Below, one piece after another: positions 1-7,789 of a stretch of DNA of 22,254 bases. The notes under the pieces were generated by a model. That model was not told the DNA's origin and ran no database searches. It saw nothing but the letters and a program-made list of their open reading frames with translations. Source of the DNA: a virus; IMG/VR virus record IMGVR_UViG_3300030333_003234, positions 1 to 22,254 of that record; one strand, written 5' to 3'. The translations under genes and the position numbers were made by a program. Position 1 is the stretch's first letter, and each line of letters begins with the position of its first letter.

Positions 1-2369
1 CTAGTGGAAACCACCAAAGCACGGTAAACAATCTTACTGGCAACACTCCAATTTATCCTAACCCATTCTCCAAAACTAACTGGATGGGCAATCTTAAGAT
101 TTCCCCATCAAGCGATGATTGGTTTGCAATGGAAAAGGTTAGTAAGAAAGTTAAGCACACAGAAACATACAATAAAACTGTAGTCATACCAAGGTACAGA
201 TATTACGGACACGCTTGGTACGGAACCAACTGGTGGAGAAATCGTTATTATGGATGGAACAGAGGTTGGTGGAGATGGGGTCATTGGTGCGGGTGGAGAC
301 ATCGCTACTGGCACAACTGGAACGGTCGATACGACTATTGGCGTGCCCGCTATGGCGGATGGGGCTATGGTTCTGGATACTGGAATAAGTGGAGTGCCTG
401 CACAAAGACCTATGGTTCAAATACTGCCGCTTGGACTGGAAGTGCAACCTGCAAGAGATGGAAATCTTGGGGTATAAGAACAGGTTGTCTTGCAACAAAA
501 ACTGTAAAGGCAAAACGAACTGTTTGGAAGAACATCGTAGAAGATGTCAAGATGAGAGTTCGTCCAAAGGAACTAACTCTTACCGCTACATTTATGAAAC
601 CAAACACTCGATTCTGGGTATTTGTTGATGGAAAGAGACAGACAGAAAATACACAAGCCAATACTGGTTATGTGGTTGCTGGCTCAAGTACTATGCGTAC
701 TGATGCAGGTGGTAACGCATCTGTCAAGATTCAAATTCCAAAGGACAACCCATACAGTGAAGGTGAACTTCTTATCCGTCTCACAGACAACAAAGATAAT
801 GTCGCATCTTTGTCAACCACAACAGCAGAAGAATTCTTTGTTGTTGGTGGTGTAAAGAATGACGATGCATCTGGAGTCAAGAGTACCAGACCAGTTCGTG
901 CTAAACGAGATAGTGTTCAGCAGGAAAGAATTGTTCAAGATGCAAGCACAATGGGAGAGGGTCAACTTCTCACGGGTGTTGCTGACTACTTCGACCCAAT
1001 GGCACAAATCTTTGAGATTGACCAAGAAAAATATGGTGACGGAGTTTACGCTTCAAGTGTAGACCTGTTCTTCAGAGATGTGGACGGTGATGCAGTAGGA
1101 GCCGATACTATCGGCGAACCATTACCATTCGCGGTTGAAATCAGACCACTTCTGAATGGTATGCCACACCCAACCACAGTCTTGCCGTTTAGTTTCACAT
1201 CAATCGGTGGAACTGCTGGTATAACTGGTTCGAAAAATGGCCCAGACACAAGCAAATTTACTCGCTTCGAGTTTAGTTCGCCTGTTTATCTTGCCTCTGG
1301 AAGATACGCATTAGTTTGCAAGACTAATAGTAAAGCATATACTCTATGGGGAACACAGATGGGTTCGAAAGGTCTTTCTGCCGATGGTAGTTCTACCGAT
1401 AGTGATGTCGAAAGACAACCATACGTTGGAAATCTATTCCAACCACAGAACAATGGTTCTCGAATTGAACAAACTGACAAGCAGATTATGATGCGACTCA
1501 ACAGAATGACGTTCCCAACTGGGGGTCCTGACAATGCGTACCGCCTAGAACTTGAAGGAAGTACGCAGGGTGTTCAGAACCAAGTTGGCACTGATGTAGA
1601 ATCGCCAGACTTCCACGAAGTCGTTCTTCTTGCTTCTGATGCAAAAACACCAGACTGTCAGGTAGATTACTTCTTGAACTACACTGGTCCAGAACCAAAG
1701 GCATATCAGTTACAGCCTTGTGAGGAACTCATTATACCACGAAGGCAAACTCTTGTGTTGGAAGAACAGACTGGTACTGAACCATCCATTGCACACGTTC
1801 TAATGTCAACTACAAATGAAAACATTACTCCAGTGGTAGATATGGATAGGTTGAGTCTTGTTCTTAGTAGATACGAACAGGGCAATGATACTTCACAGGA
1901 ACTAATGGCAAGTCCACCAGTGGACGAAGACAATCCAGTTGCAAGATATATTGGAAACATAATCAACTGTGGTCAGGAAGCAAACGTAATACGAGTTAGT
2001 TTTGAAGCAACAAGAAAAACAGGAACAGGATTTAAAGTATATGCCAAATGTGGTGTTGCCGCAGATGAAACAATTACTGAAAATCCGTATGTTGAACTAA
2101 CACCAGAAATTACAAACCAAACTATGCCTGCTACCACAGACGAACCCTATAAGCAGAAATTCTACTATAGGAAACCAAATGGATTTACTGATTTCCAAAT
2201 TAAGATTGTATTGACTGGTGACCCACTAAGTTCAGATTATAGTACAATCTCCTCTATGAGAGCATTTGCAATGTATGATGCAACCATCGACACTACAGTT
2301 GGTGGAGTAGGTGATGTCTACGCCGCAGGTGAAGGTGCAGACGCTAGCCAAGGAGGAGATGCAGGATAA
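1..2369 (+). CDS. Large virion structural protein, tail/baseplate-associated (5' partial)
   Basis: The reading frame is open from the left edge (first full codon at 3) to a TAA at 2367-2369, so the true start lies upstream; the ATG at 84 is internal. The visible part is about 788 residues. A segment starting NPFSKTNW and containing ISPSSDDWF, then RPKELTLTATFMKPNTR followed by a 'VFVDG' stretch, then a domain with DPMAQIF, FFRDVDG, VEIRPLLNG and VLPFSF, match from memory a family of large virion proteins of T4-like cyanophages (DUF4815-type architecture). These are thought to belong to the tail or baseplate; the exact place is inference. The rest (about nt 1500-2300) looks beta-rich with no motif I know. 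Between the first two conserved blocks lies an extreme Trp/Tyr/Arg-rich stretch (nt 216-392). It could instead be a host-contact adhesin subunit. Family confidence moderate, function low. Confidence 0.7.
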   Translation, partial: SGNHQSTVNNLTGNTPIYPNPFSKTNWMGNLKISPSSDDWFAMEKVSKKVKHTETYNKTVVIPRYRYYGHAWYGTNWWRNRYYGWNRGWWRWGHWCGWRHRYWHNWNGRYDYWRARYGGWGYGSGYWNKWSACTKTYGSNTAAWTGSATCKRWKSWGIRTGCLATKTVKAKRTVWKNIVEDVKMRVRPKELTLTATFMKPNTRFWVFVDGKRQTENTQANTGYVVAGSSTMRTDAGGNASVKIQIPKDNPYSEGELLIRLTDNKDNVASLSTTTAEEFFVVGGVKNDDASGVKSTRPVRAKRDSVQQERIVQDASTMGEGQLLTGVADYFDPMAQIFEIDQEKYGDGVYASSVDLFFRDVDGDAVGADTIGEPLPFAVEIRPLLNGMPHPTTVLPFSFTSIGGTAGITGSKNGPDTSKFTRFEFSSPVYLASGRYALVCKTNSKAYTLWGTQMGSKGLSADGSSTDSDVERQPYVGNLFQPQNNGSRIEQTDKQIMMRLNRMTFPTGGPDNAYRLELEGSTQGVQNQVGTDVESPDFHEVVLLASDAKTPDCQVDYFLNYTGPEPKAYQLQPCEELIIPRRQTLVLEEQTGTEPSIAHVLMSTTNENITPVVDMDRLSLVLSRYEQGNDTSQELMASPPVDEDNPVARYIGNIINCGQEANVIRVSFEATRKTGTGFKVYAKCGVAADETITENPYVELTPEITNQTMPATTDEPYKQKFYYRKPNGFTDFQIKIVLTGDPLSSDYSTISSMRAFAMYDATIDTTVGGVGDVYAAGEGADASQGGDAG
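216..392 (+). other. Trp/Tyr/Arg-rich low-complexity segment inside the first virion protein
   Basis: Fifty-nine codons of the first gene's frame encode 15 Trp, 9 Tyr and 9 Arg, with Gly, Asn and His filling most of the rest, for example GWNRGWWRWGHWCGW. The DNA is rich in TGG and GGATGG. The same stretch is also free of stops in the +1 frame from 250 to 477, where it would read as a Gly/Asp/Thr-rich peptide, and in minus-strand frames. The main frame is open on both sides and joins conserved blocks, so I read the segment as real protein, but a pair of compensating frameshifts cannot be excluded from one sequence. Confidence 0.75.
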
Positions 2370-2560
2370 TGTATGAACGAGTAACAGGCGAGGAACATCT
2401 TTATAGAGATTTGAACAGCAATGCTATTGTAAATACAGATATTGCCAGATATAACGAGATAAAACGGCGTGCTAGAGAAAAAAATGAAATAAATAATCTG
2501 AAGAAAGATGTTTCGGAAATCAAAAATCTTTTGAAAGAATTGATAGACAAGAAGGACTAA
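2369..2560 (+). CDS. Small coiled-coil protein, unassigned phage protein
   Basis: A 63-residue, highly charged protein. Residues 1-25 (MYERVTGEEHLYRD..., then NAIVNTDIARY) are followed by a Lys/Glu/Arg-rich segment whose heptad-like hydrophobic residues (EINNLKKDVSEIKNLLKELI, about 40-59) predict a helix or short coiled coil. Its ATG overlaps the preceding TAA by one base (TAATG), and AAGGAGGAG at 2350-2358 is a strong ribosome site at normal distance, which fixes the start. Similar short 'YRD...G.IVNTD..Y' proteins occur, as I recall, beside structural genes of marine T4-like phages. Its placement between a virion protein and a fibre suggests an assembly or chaperone role, but that is inference. 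Confidence 0.75.
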   Translation: MYERVTGEEHLYRDLNSNAIVNTDIARYNEIKRRAREKNEINNLKKDVSEIKNLLKELIDKKD

Positions 2561-2563
2561 TAA

Positions 2564-5371
2564 ATGGCAAGTAGTCTCCATTATGTAACACCTCTACAAC
2601 TTTCAGACACCTTCAACGAATGGTTTCTGAGAAGCAATAGTCTTATTGATGTTGTCAATAAGATTAATGTATACAATGTGGATACTGGCTGGGGTCTAGC
2701 CAAGTATCGAAGTGTAGATGGAACAACTCTTATCCGTCTCAACATTGGACAAAAAGGAACCGAGTATGCAGGTGCAGGAGTTTCCTCCGACTATGCGTTC
2801 GGTTTGAAGTTCATTGAGCCTATTTCCAGTGACGTTACAGGGGCTGCTAACCCAGACGTTTCTTCGAATAGAAGAATCCTTACTCTTGATTTCCAGAACC
2901 TACCAGGCCACAGTGGTGGTATTTCTGGTGCAAAGGTTATGGGTGGAGATTACTTTGCATTCGCAGATTCCACAAGTGCAACTTGGGGTGTAAAGAAAGT
3001 TCTCGCAAGAGATATGCTCCCTTATGGAATTAGCGGTGACCATAGATTCTACGGAAACATTTACTTCGACGGAACAAACACAGTAATCAATTCGTCGGAA
3101 CTTCACATCGATGACCATAGAATTTTCCTCGCAACAAGTAATACTGGTGACGAAGGAATTGGTTATCTAAATGATGTCAACCTAGATGGTGCTGGTATTG
3201 TTATTAAAGGTGCATCAGGCGACAAAGAATTTACATACGAATATACAGAAACTGCTGGTAGTACATTCCACGCATTCAAATCTAATATTGATTTGATGTT
3301 TGGTGCAACCGTTAGAGCCTTGTCGGAAGATAAAACTCTTGATTTCTTTGCATTGGTTGACGATGACTTTGATATTAGTCTTTCACAATTAAATTCAGAA
3401 AACAAACTGTGGAAAATTAGAAAGAGCAAGATTGGCGATACCCAAGGAAGATTAATATTCTTCCACGAAAATCTAATTGCGGGTTCATCACAGGATGCAC
3501 TTACCCTCAATAAAGAAGGCGGAGTCGTAATTGGAAACCTAGAGGGAACACAACTCATTGCTGGTGTTACTCACGAATCTTCATTCTCTTATCTCCCTGC
3601 TTCACAGTCCATTCCCACTACAGGTCAAACGGGCGACAAGACTCTTCATTACAAGTGGGCAAACAGAAAAACAGTTTACCAAGCAAACCACGGATTCTCT
3701 TCTGGACAACTTCTAAGACAGTATCCACTAGGAACCGACCCCGCTGGTGCAACTTACGCACACGCAAACTGGTTATCGAAAGAAAACGCTGAAGTAATTG
3801 CTATCGTTGAAGACCACGCACCTGGCGGAAGTCACGACCAGTTCATTGCTGTTTATGGTGGTATTGTTGACCTTGCTAACTGGGACCCAAGCATAGGTGC
3901 GGCGGGCTGGACATTCAGTGATGGAACCACAATGTCCAAAGGTCAGGTATATTTCCTTGGCCCTCCCGGCACTTCTGGAGGATTTACTTCTGCCGCTCCC
4001 GATGTCACTGGACTGATTAAGAAACCAGTCCTCCTTGCACTCGACGAAAGAGAAGCACTCTTTGTCAACTATCTTGGACACGAAGTTTCCACAGGTGGCG
4101 TAGCGTCAGGTGTTAGTGGTTCAGTATCATATACAAACAGTGCAGGTTATCTAAACCTCGCGGCATCTGTTCCCAACCAAGAATACAAAAACAAACTTAT
4201 TAACGGTGACTTCTACTTCTGGCAAAGAGCAGAATTTGGTGATGGTGGTAGTTTCGGTTCTATATCACAGGGTGCAGTTAATTATAATGGTTCGACTGGA
4301 GCAAGATTCAGTGCAGAGGGTGGTACATTTATGTACACATCAGATGGATGGGCCATTGACACAAGACCAAATGGTACAGCACTAGAAGTTCAAAAACTCG
4401 GTCACACTGCTGGACAGTCTCTCTTTGGTGACTCTTACTACACACCAATGGCAAGAGGAAAGGGTTCTTACGCAAGAGTAATCAACAATGTCGTAGGTAC
4501 TCCTGCAAATAAGAAGTCTTACTTTACCCAGAGAATTGAAGATGTTACTTCTCTTTCTCCAGTCGATGGAGTTGGACACGCAACAGTAAGTTACTATGCA
4601 AGAGGTGTCACTAATGCACCTGCGGCATTGAACGCTTTCCCAATGAGAGTTTCTCTTTGGCAAGTATATGATGGAAACAGCGGAGACGGAACTCCTGGCT
4701 CCAGTGGAAACTACGGAGGCGGAGCAACAATGTGCTTGGGTGTTACCATCACAGAAGGATTCCAAAGTGGTGTTACCAGTGCAACTGGTGGTCAAGTTTC
4801 ACTACCCACATCGGGAGATTGGTCAGACAAACAAACACATACCTTCCAAGTGCTGACCCCGCTTGCAATGACATCGGATGCCCCATCTGCTGCCGCTATT
4901 GATGCAGACAACAACTGGTTGGAACTCAGATTTGAAATTCCAACAGAATGGGGAGTCAGTGGTGGTGTTGATATTGCAAGAGTTCAACTCGAAAGAGGAG
5001 ATGAATCAACAGACTTTGATGGAAGACCACTTCAAATAGAAGAAACATTATGCAATAGATATTTCCAAAGACATACGGTTGGAATTAGGTCTTATGGTGC
5101 CGTTGGCGACACGGGAGGAGCATTGATTCCTTGGAAGACAACACCGTACCCCTACTGTGGTAATACGCCGTTTGATGTTGACCTGTCTACCAAATGCATC
5201 AATGCAAAGGATTTGGTAACTCCAGTAAATACAAGAGCCGCTGGTATAACCACTGCGGATATTTTTGGAGCAACCGCAGGAATGGGATTCGATGTTCGTA
5301 GAGTAAACAACGGTAGTGTCGGAATGATAATCGCAAGAACAGAATACGACTTTGACTTTGGAATTTATTGA
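2564..5371 (+). CDS. Tail fibre-like protein, 935 residues
   Basis: Residues 1-45 (LQLSDTFNEWFLRSN..., IDVVNKINVYNV) resemble the N-terminal part of fibre proteins in T4-like cyanophages. Around 180-250 a block with DDHRIFLAT, GAGIVIKGASGDKEFTY and SNIDL matches the recurrent fibre motif I recall as 'GGGI.IKGT.DKTF.Y'. A module at about 380-506 (ENAEVIAIVED, FIAVYGGIVDL, LFVNYLGHE) and a C-terminal domain from 545 (LINGDFYFWQR ... VQLERG ... ETLCNRYFQR, about 827-836) also occur in the next gene. The C-terminal domain resembles carbohydrate-binding-like ends of phage fibres, so host recognition is likely. There is no signal peptide or membrane segment. The start ATG follows the previous stop by three bases, with AGAAGGA just upstream. 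Whether it is the main receptor-binding fibre or an accessory one cannot be told. Confidence 0.85.
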   Translation: MASSLHYVTPLQLSDTFNEWFLRSNSLIDVVNKINVYNVDTGWGLAKYRSVDGTTLIRLNIGQKGTEYAGAGVSSDYAFGLKFIEPISSDVTGAANPDVSSNRRILTLDFQNLPGHSGGISGAKVMGGDYFAFADSTSATWGVKKVLARDMLPYGISGDHRFYGNIYFDGTNTVINSSELHIDDHRIFLATSNTGDEGIGYLNDVNLDGAGIVIKGASGDKEFTYEYTETAGSTFHAFKSNIDLMFGATVRALSEDKTLDFFALVDDDFDISLSQLNSENKLWKIRKSKIGDTQGRLIFFHENLIAGSSQDALTLNKEGGVVIGNLEGTQLIAGVTHESSFSYLPASQSIPTTGQTGDKTLHYKWANRKTVYQANHGFSSGQLLRQYPLGTDPAGATYAHANWLSKENAEVIAIVEDHAPGGSHDQFIAVYGGIVDLANWDPSIGAAGWTFSDGTTMSKGQVYFLGPPGTSGGFTSAAPDVTGLIKKPVLLALDEREALFVNYLGHEVSTGGVASGVSGSVSYTNSAGYLNLAASVPNQEYKNKLINGDFYFWQRAEFGDGGSFGSISQGAVNYNGSTGARFSAEGGTFMYTSDGWAIDTRPNGTALEVQKLGHTAGQSLFGDSYYTPMARGKGSYARVINNVVGTPANKKSYFTQRIEDVTSLSPVDGVGHATVSYYARGVTNAPAALNAFPMRVSLWQVYDGNSGDGTPGSSGNYGGGATMCLGVTITEGFQSGVTSATGGQVSLPTSGDWSDKQTHTFQVLTPLAMTSDAPSAAAIDADNNWLELRFEIPTEWGVSGGVDIARVQLERGDESTDFDGRPLQIEETLCNRYFQRHTVGIRSYGAVGDTGGALIPWKTTPYPYCGNTPFDVDLSTKCINAKDLVTPVNTRAAGITTADIFGATAGMGFDVRRVNNGSVGMIIARTEYDFDFGIY

Positions 5372-5390
5372 TAGGAATTAGGAGCAATAG

Positions 5391-7766
5391 ATGGCATATA
5401 GTGCATTCTCAGGACTAAACGCAGGTAACGCTGGAATCAAGAAAACGATTCGGCAACCTAATAGCCTATCAGTAGGTGATGCTGTTCGTTTGGATGGCTC
5501 TACCTATGTAAAGGCGGCAGCGAACTCTGCGGAAAATGCAGAAGTCATTGGTATCGTAGAAGAAGCAAACAGTAACCAGTTTGTTATTGTTTTCGCTGGT
5601 GAAGTTCAACTCGGTGAGATTACAACCGAAGCAGGAACACCGTACTACTTGTTACCTTCATACGCTGAAGGTGCATCCAATATTGACTCTTCGCCTCCCC
5701 TCACAACAGGTACAGTTAAGAAATGTGTCTATATTGGAATGGGTGGAAACCGAGCAATTGTTGTTAACTATCTTGGACTTCTTAATGGTTTCGAAGGTGG
5801 TGACCAAGTATCACTAACTGGTGTAAGTCCAGTTGGTCAGATTATTCCTTTTGCTGGTGATGTTGTAAATGGAATTCCAGAAGGTTGGTTGCTATGTGAT
5901 GGTGGACAATTTGATAGTGCAACATACCCAGAACTTGCACTTATGCTTGGAGACATTTATGGTCAAAGAGCAGGAACTCTGTTTAGACTTCCAGACTTGA
6001 GAGGTAGATGTCCAATTGGTGTGAACACCGACAATGCAGTTCAAGACCCAGAAACAGAAGCGGGACTTGCACAGCGAGTCATAGGTGATATGGCAGGTAG
6101 AGATGAAATCAGTCTTGGTATTTCTGAAATCCCAGGCCACAATCACCCTTCATCTTACATCGCATTCGTTGATGAGAATGGTGGAAACTATCCAAGAGTC
6201 GAAGCGGATACACTAAAACAATATGGACCTTCCGATACAAGACCTGATGGTGTTCCTCTGGACGATGGTGAAACATACGCACAAATAGATGACTCAGGTC
6301 CAATTGTTGGTAACGATTGGACGTTCTGGACATTTAGTTCAGGTGAAGACCACGATTACAGAAAAGTAGAATATCCTTCAACCACAAGCCTTGCGGGTGG
6401 TGGACAACCGTTTGACAATATGCAACCTTTCCTTGTTACGAACTGGTTGATTCGTGCAGACAACAAAGTTTCTGCCGCAATTCTTACAGTCAACGCTCAG
6501 GATATGGCAGATGTAGATTCTTCTAAAGCATTCGACGCCCAAGCAGGCGGAGTGCTAATGTACAATGCCGTCGATGACATCCAGAACCCAAGAAATGCAA
6601 AGGGAGGAAATGATAAGTTTGTCATTACACCTCTGCAAGACCAAGATAGAAATATCTTAATCAATGGAAACTTTGACATATGGCAAAGAGGAACTTCCTT
6701 CAGTGCTGGCGCACAACAATATAATTATTCCGCAGACAGATGGTGTCACACACAAGCCGCTGGTTTCGGAGTTAGTGCTTCAATCGGAGAACCACATTAT
6801 ATGTTTGGTTTGACTGTTGGGACTGACCACCCATTTGCTCTCGGTTTCTCTAACTCTCCTGGCAAACATTGTCTTGCATACCGAAACACAGAAGTAAAAA
6901 CTGGAGCATATGCAACAAATGATTACTGCCAGTTTAATCAGATTATTGAAGGTTCACAGTACGCAAGAATCTGGGCTGCTGGACATATGACTTTGAGTTT
7001 CTGGGTGAAGTCAAGAAAAGCAGGCATTCACACAGTAAGTTTCAGAAATAGAGCGTATGGTAGAAGTTATGTTGCAGAGTATAACGTCACTAATCCCGCA
7101 ACTTGGGAATGGAAATCAATCACTGTTCCAATCGATACACAGAATCCAACCCAATGGGATTTTGATTCCAACACTGGGTTGAGAGTTGCTTTTAGTATTA
7201 CAAAATGTGGTTCAAACTATACGACTACCACTCCTGGCTCTTGGATTAGTGAAAATAGAACTTGTACAGCAAACCAAGTAGACACCCTTGATGGTGTCCC
7301 TTCGGAAACTGAACCTACATTTGCAGTCACTCAGGTTCAACTTGAGCCTGGACAAATAGCAACTCCACTGCAACACAAGACACTCGGAAGAGAGTTGGAG
7401 TTGTGTGAAAGATATTATGAAAAGAGTTTCGATTTAGGAATCGTGCCAGGAACTGCGGCTTATTCCACATCGATTCACGAAGACGATTGGGTAATTTCCA
7501 ATACCGCTCACATCGGATTACGCTTCAAGCAAAGAAAAAGAATTTCGCCTAGCGTGACAATGTACAATGGTAGATACGGAACTGTAAATCAATTCTATCT
7601 TCTTCATAGAGAGTCAGGAAGCAGTGAAAACCATACTGTTTCATCTATTGCATCCAGTGAAACTGGAATTCGTAGTGTTACCAGAACATCTAACTCTACT
7701 ATTATTGCAGGATATAGAAACAAAATGGCATTCCACTACACAGCGGATGCAGAATTCAGAGACTAA
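5391..7766 (+). CDS. Tail fibre protein with phage tail-collar domain, 791 residues
   Basis: Residues about 15-131 repeat a module of the preceding fibre (ENAEVIGIVEE at 48-58, VVNYLG at 124-129). From 149 comes a clear phage tail collar domain (Pfam Collar type): GQIIPFAG, PEGWLLCDGG, YPELALMLG, then LPDLRGRCPIG at 200-210. GHNHP at 249-253 has the HxH spacing that binds metal in the T4 short tail fibre gp12 and long-fibre tip gp37 trimers; metal binding here is inferred. The C-terminal domain begins LINGNFDIWQRG (423-434) and ends with TQVQLEPG (647-654) and ELCERYYEKSF, the same type as in the neighbour. The start has TTAGGAG upstream. It probably forms a trimeric fibre or short-fibre analogue that contacts the host surface. 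The collar assignment is firm; the exact fibre type is not. Confidence 0.88.
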   Translation: MAYSAFSGLNAGNAGIKKTIRQPNSLSVGDAVRLDGSTYVKAAANSAENAEVIGIVEEANSNQFVIVFAGEVQLGEITTEAGTPYYLLPSYAEGASNIDSSPPLTTGTVKKCVYIGMGGNRAIVVNYLGLLNGFEGGDQVSLTGVSPVGQIIPFAGDVVNGIPEGWLLCDGGQFDSATYPELALMLGDIYGQRAGTLFRLPDLRGRCPIGVNTDNAVQDPETEAGLAQRVIGDMAGRDEISLGISEIPGHNHPSSYIAFVDENGGNYPRVEADTLKQYGPSDTRPDGVPLDDGETYAQIDDSGPIVGNDWTFWTFSSGEDHDYRKVEYPSTTSLAGGGQPFDNMQPFLVTNWLIRADNKVSAAILTVNAQDMADVDSSKAFDAQAGGVLMYNAVDDIQNPRNAKGGNDKFVITPLQDQDRNILINGNFDIWQRGTSFSAGAQQYNYSADRWCHTQAAGFGVSASIGEPHYMFGLTVGTDHPFALGFSNSPGKHCLAYRNTEVKTGAYATNDYCQFNQIIEGSQYARIWAAGHMTLSFWVKSRKAGIHTVSFRNRAYGRSYVAEYNVTNPATWEWKSITVPIDTQNPTQWDFDSNTGLRVAFSITKCGSNYTTTTPGSWISENRTCTANQVDTLDGVPSETEPTFAVTQVQLEPGQIATPLQHKTLGRELELCERYYEKSFDLGIVPGTAAYSTSIHEDDWVISNTAHIGLRFKQRKRISPSVTMYNGRYGTVNQFYLLHRESGSSENHTVSSIASSETGIRSVTRTSNSTIIAGYRNKMAFHYTADAEFRD

Positions 7767-7769
7767 ATA
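7762..7769 (+). promoter_or_regulatory. Possible late promoter octamer ACTAAATA
   Basis: ACTAAATA differs from the T4 late promoter TATAAATA at its first two bases. It overlaps the stop of the collar fibre gene and ends 20 bases before the tailspike ATG, the same spacing as TATACATA before gp13. T4 late promoters need only this -10 element, read by the gp55-type sigma factor. Assignment rests on position and on the recurrence of related octamers in the window. Confidence 0.3.
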
Positions 7770-7789
7770 GGGTAGAACAGGAATAAAAT

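Noticed and set aside
84-86. ATG as the start of the first gene
   Set aside because: The frame is open upstream to the window edge, and residues before the ATG (NPFSKTNW) belong to a motif of the family.
250-477. Open frame of 75 codons in the +1 frame, Gly/Asp/Thr-rich
   Set aside because: It lies wholly inside the first virion gene, has no ribosome site at proper distance, and its openness follows from the TGG/GGA-rich DNA. Kept only as a possible frameshift relic.
184-513. Minus-strand open frames opposite the Trp-rich region
   Set aside because: Composition (His/Ser/Pro-rich) mirrors the Trp codons of the + strand; no ribosome site, and no other minus-strand gene exists in the window.
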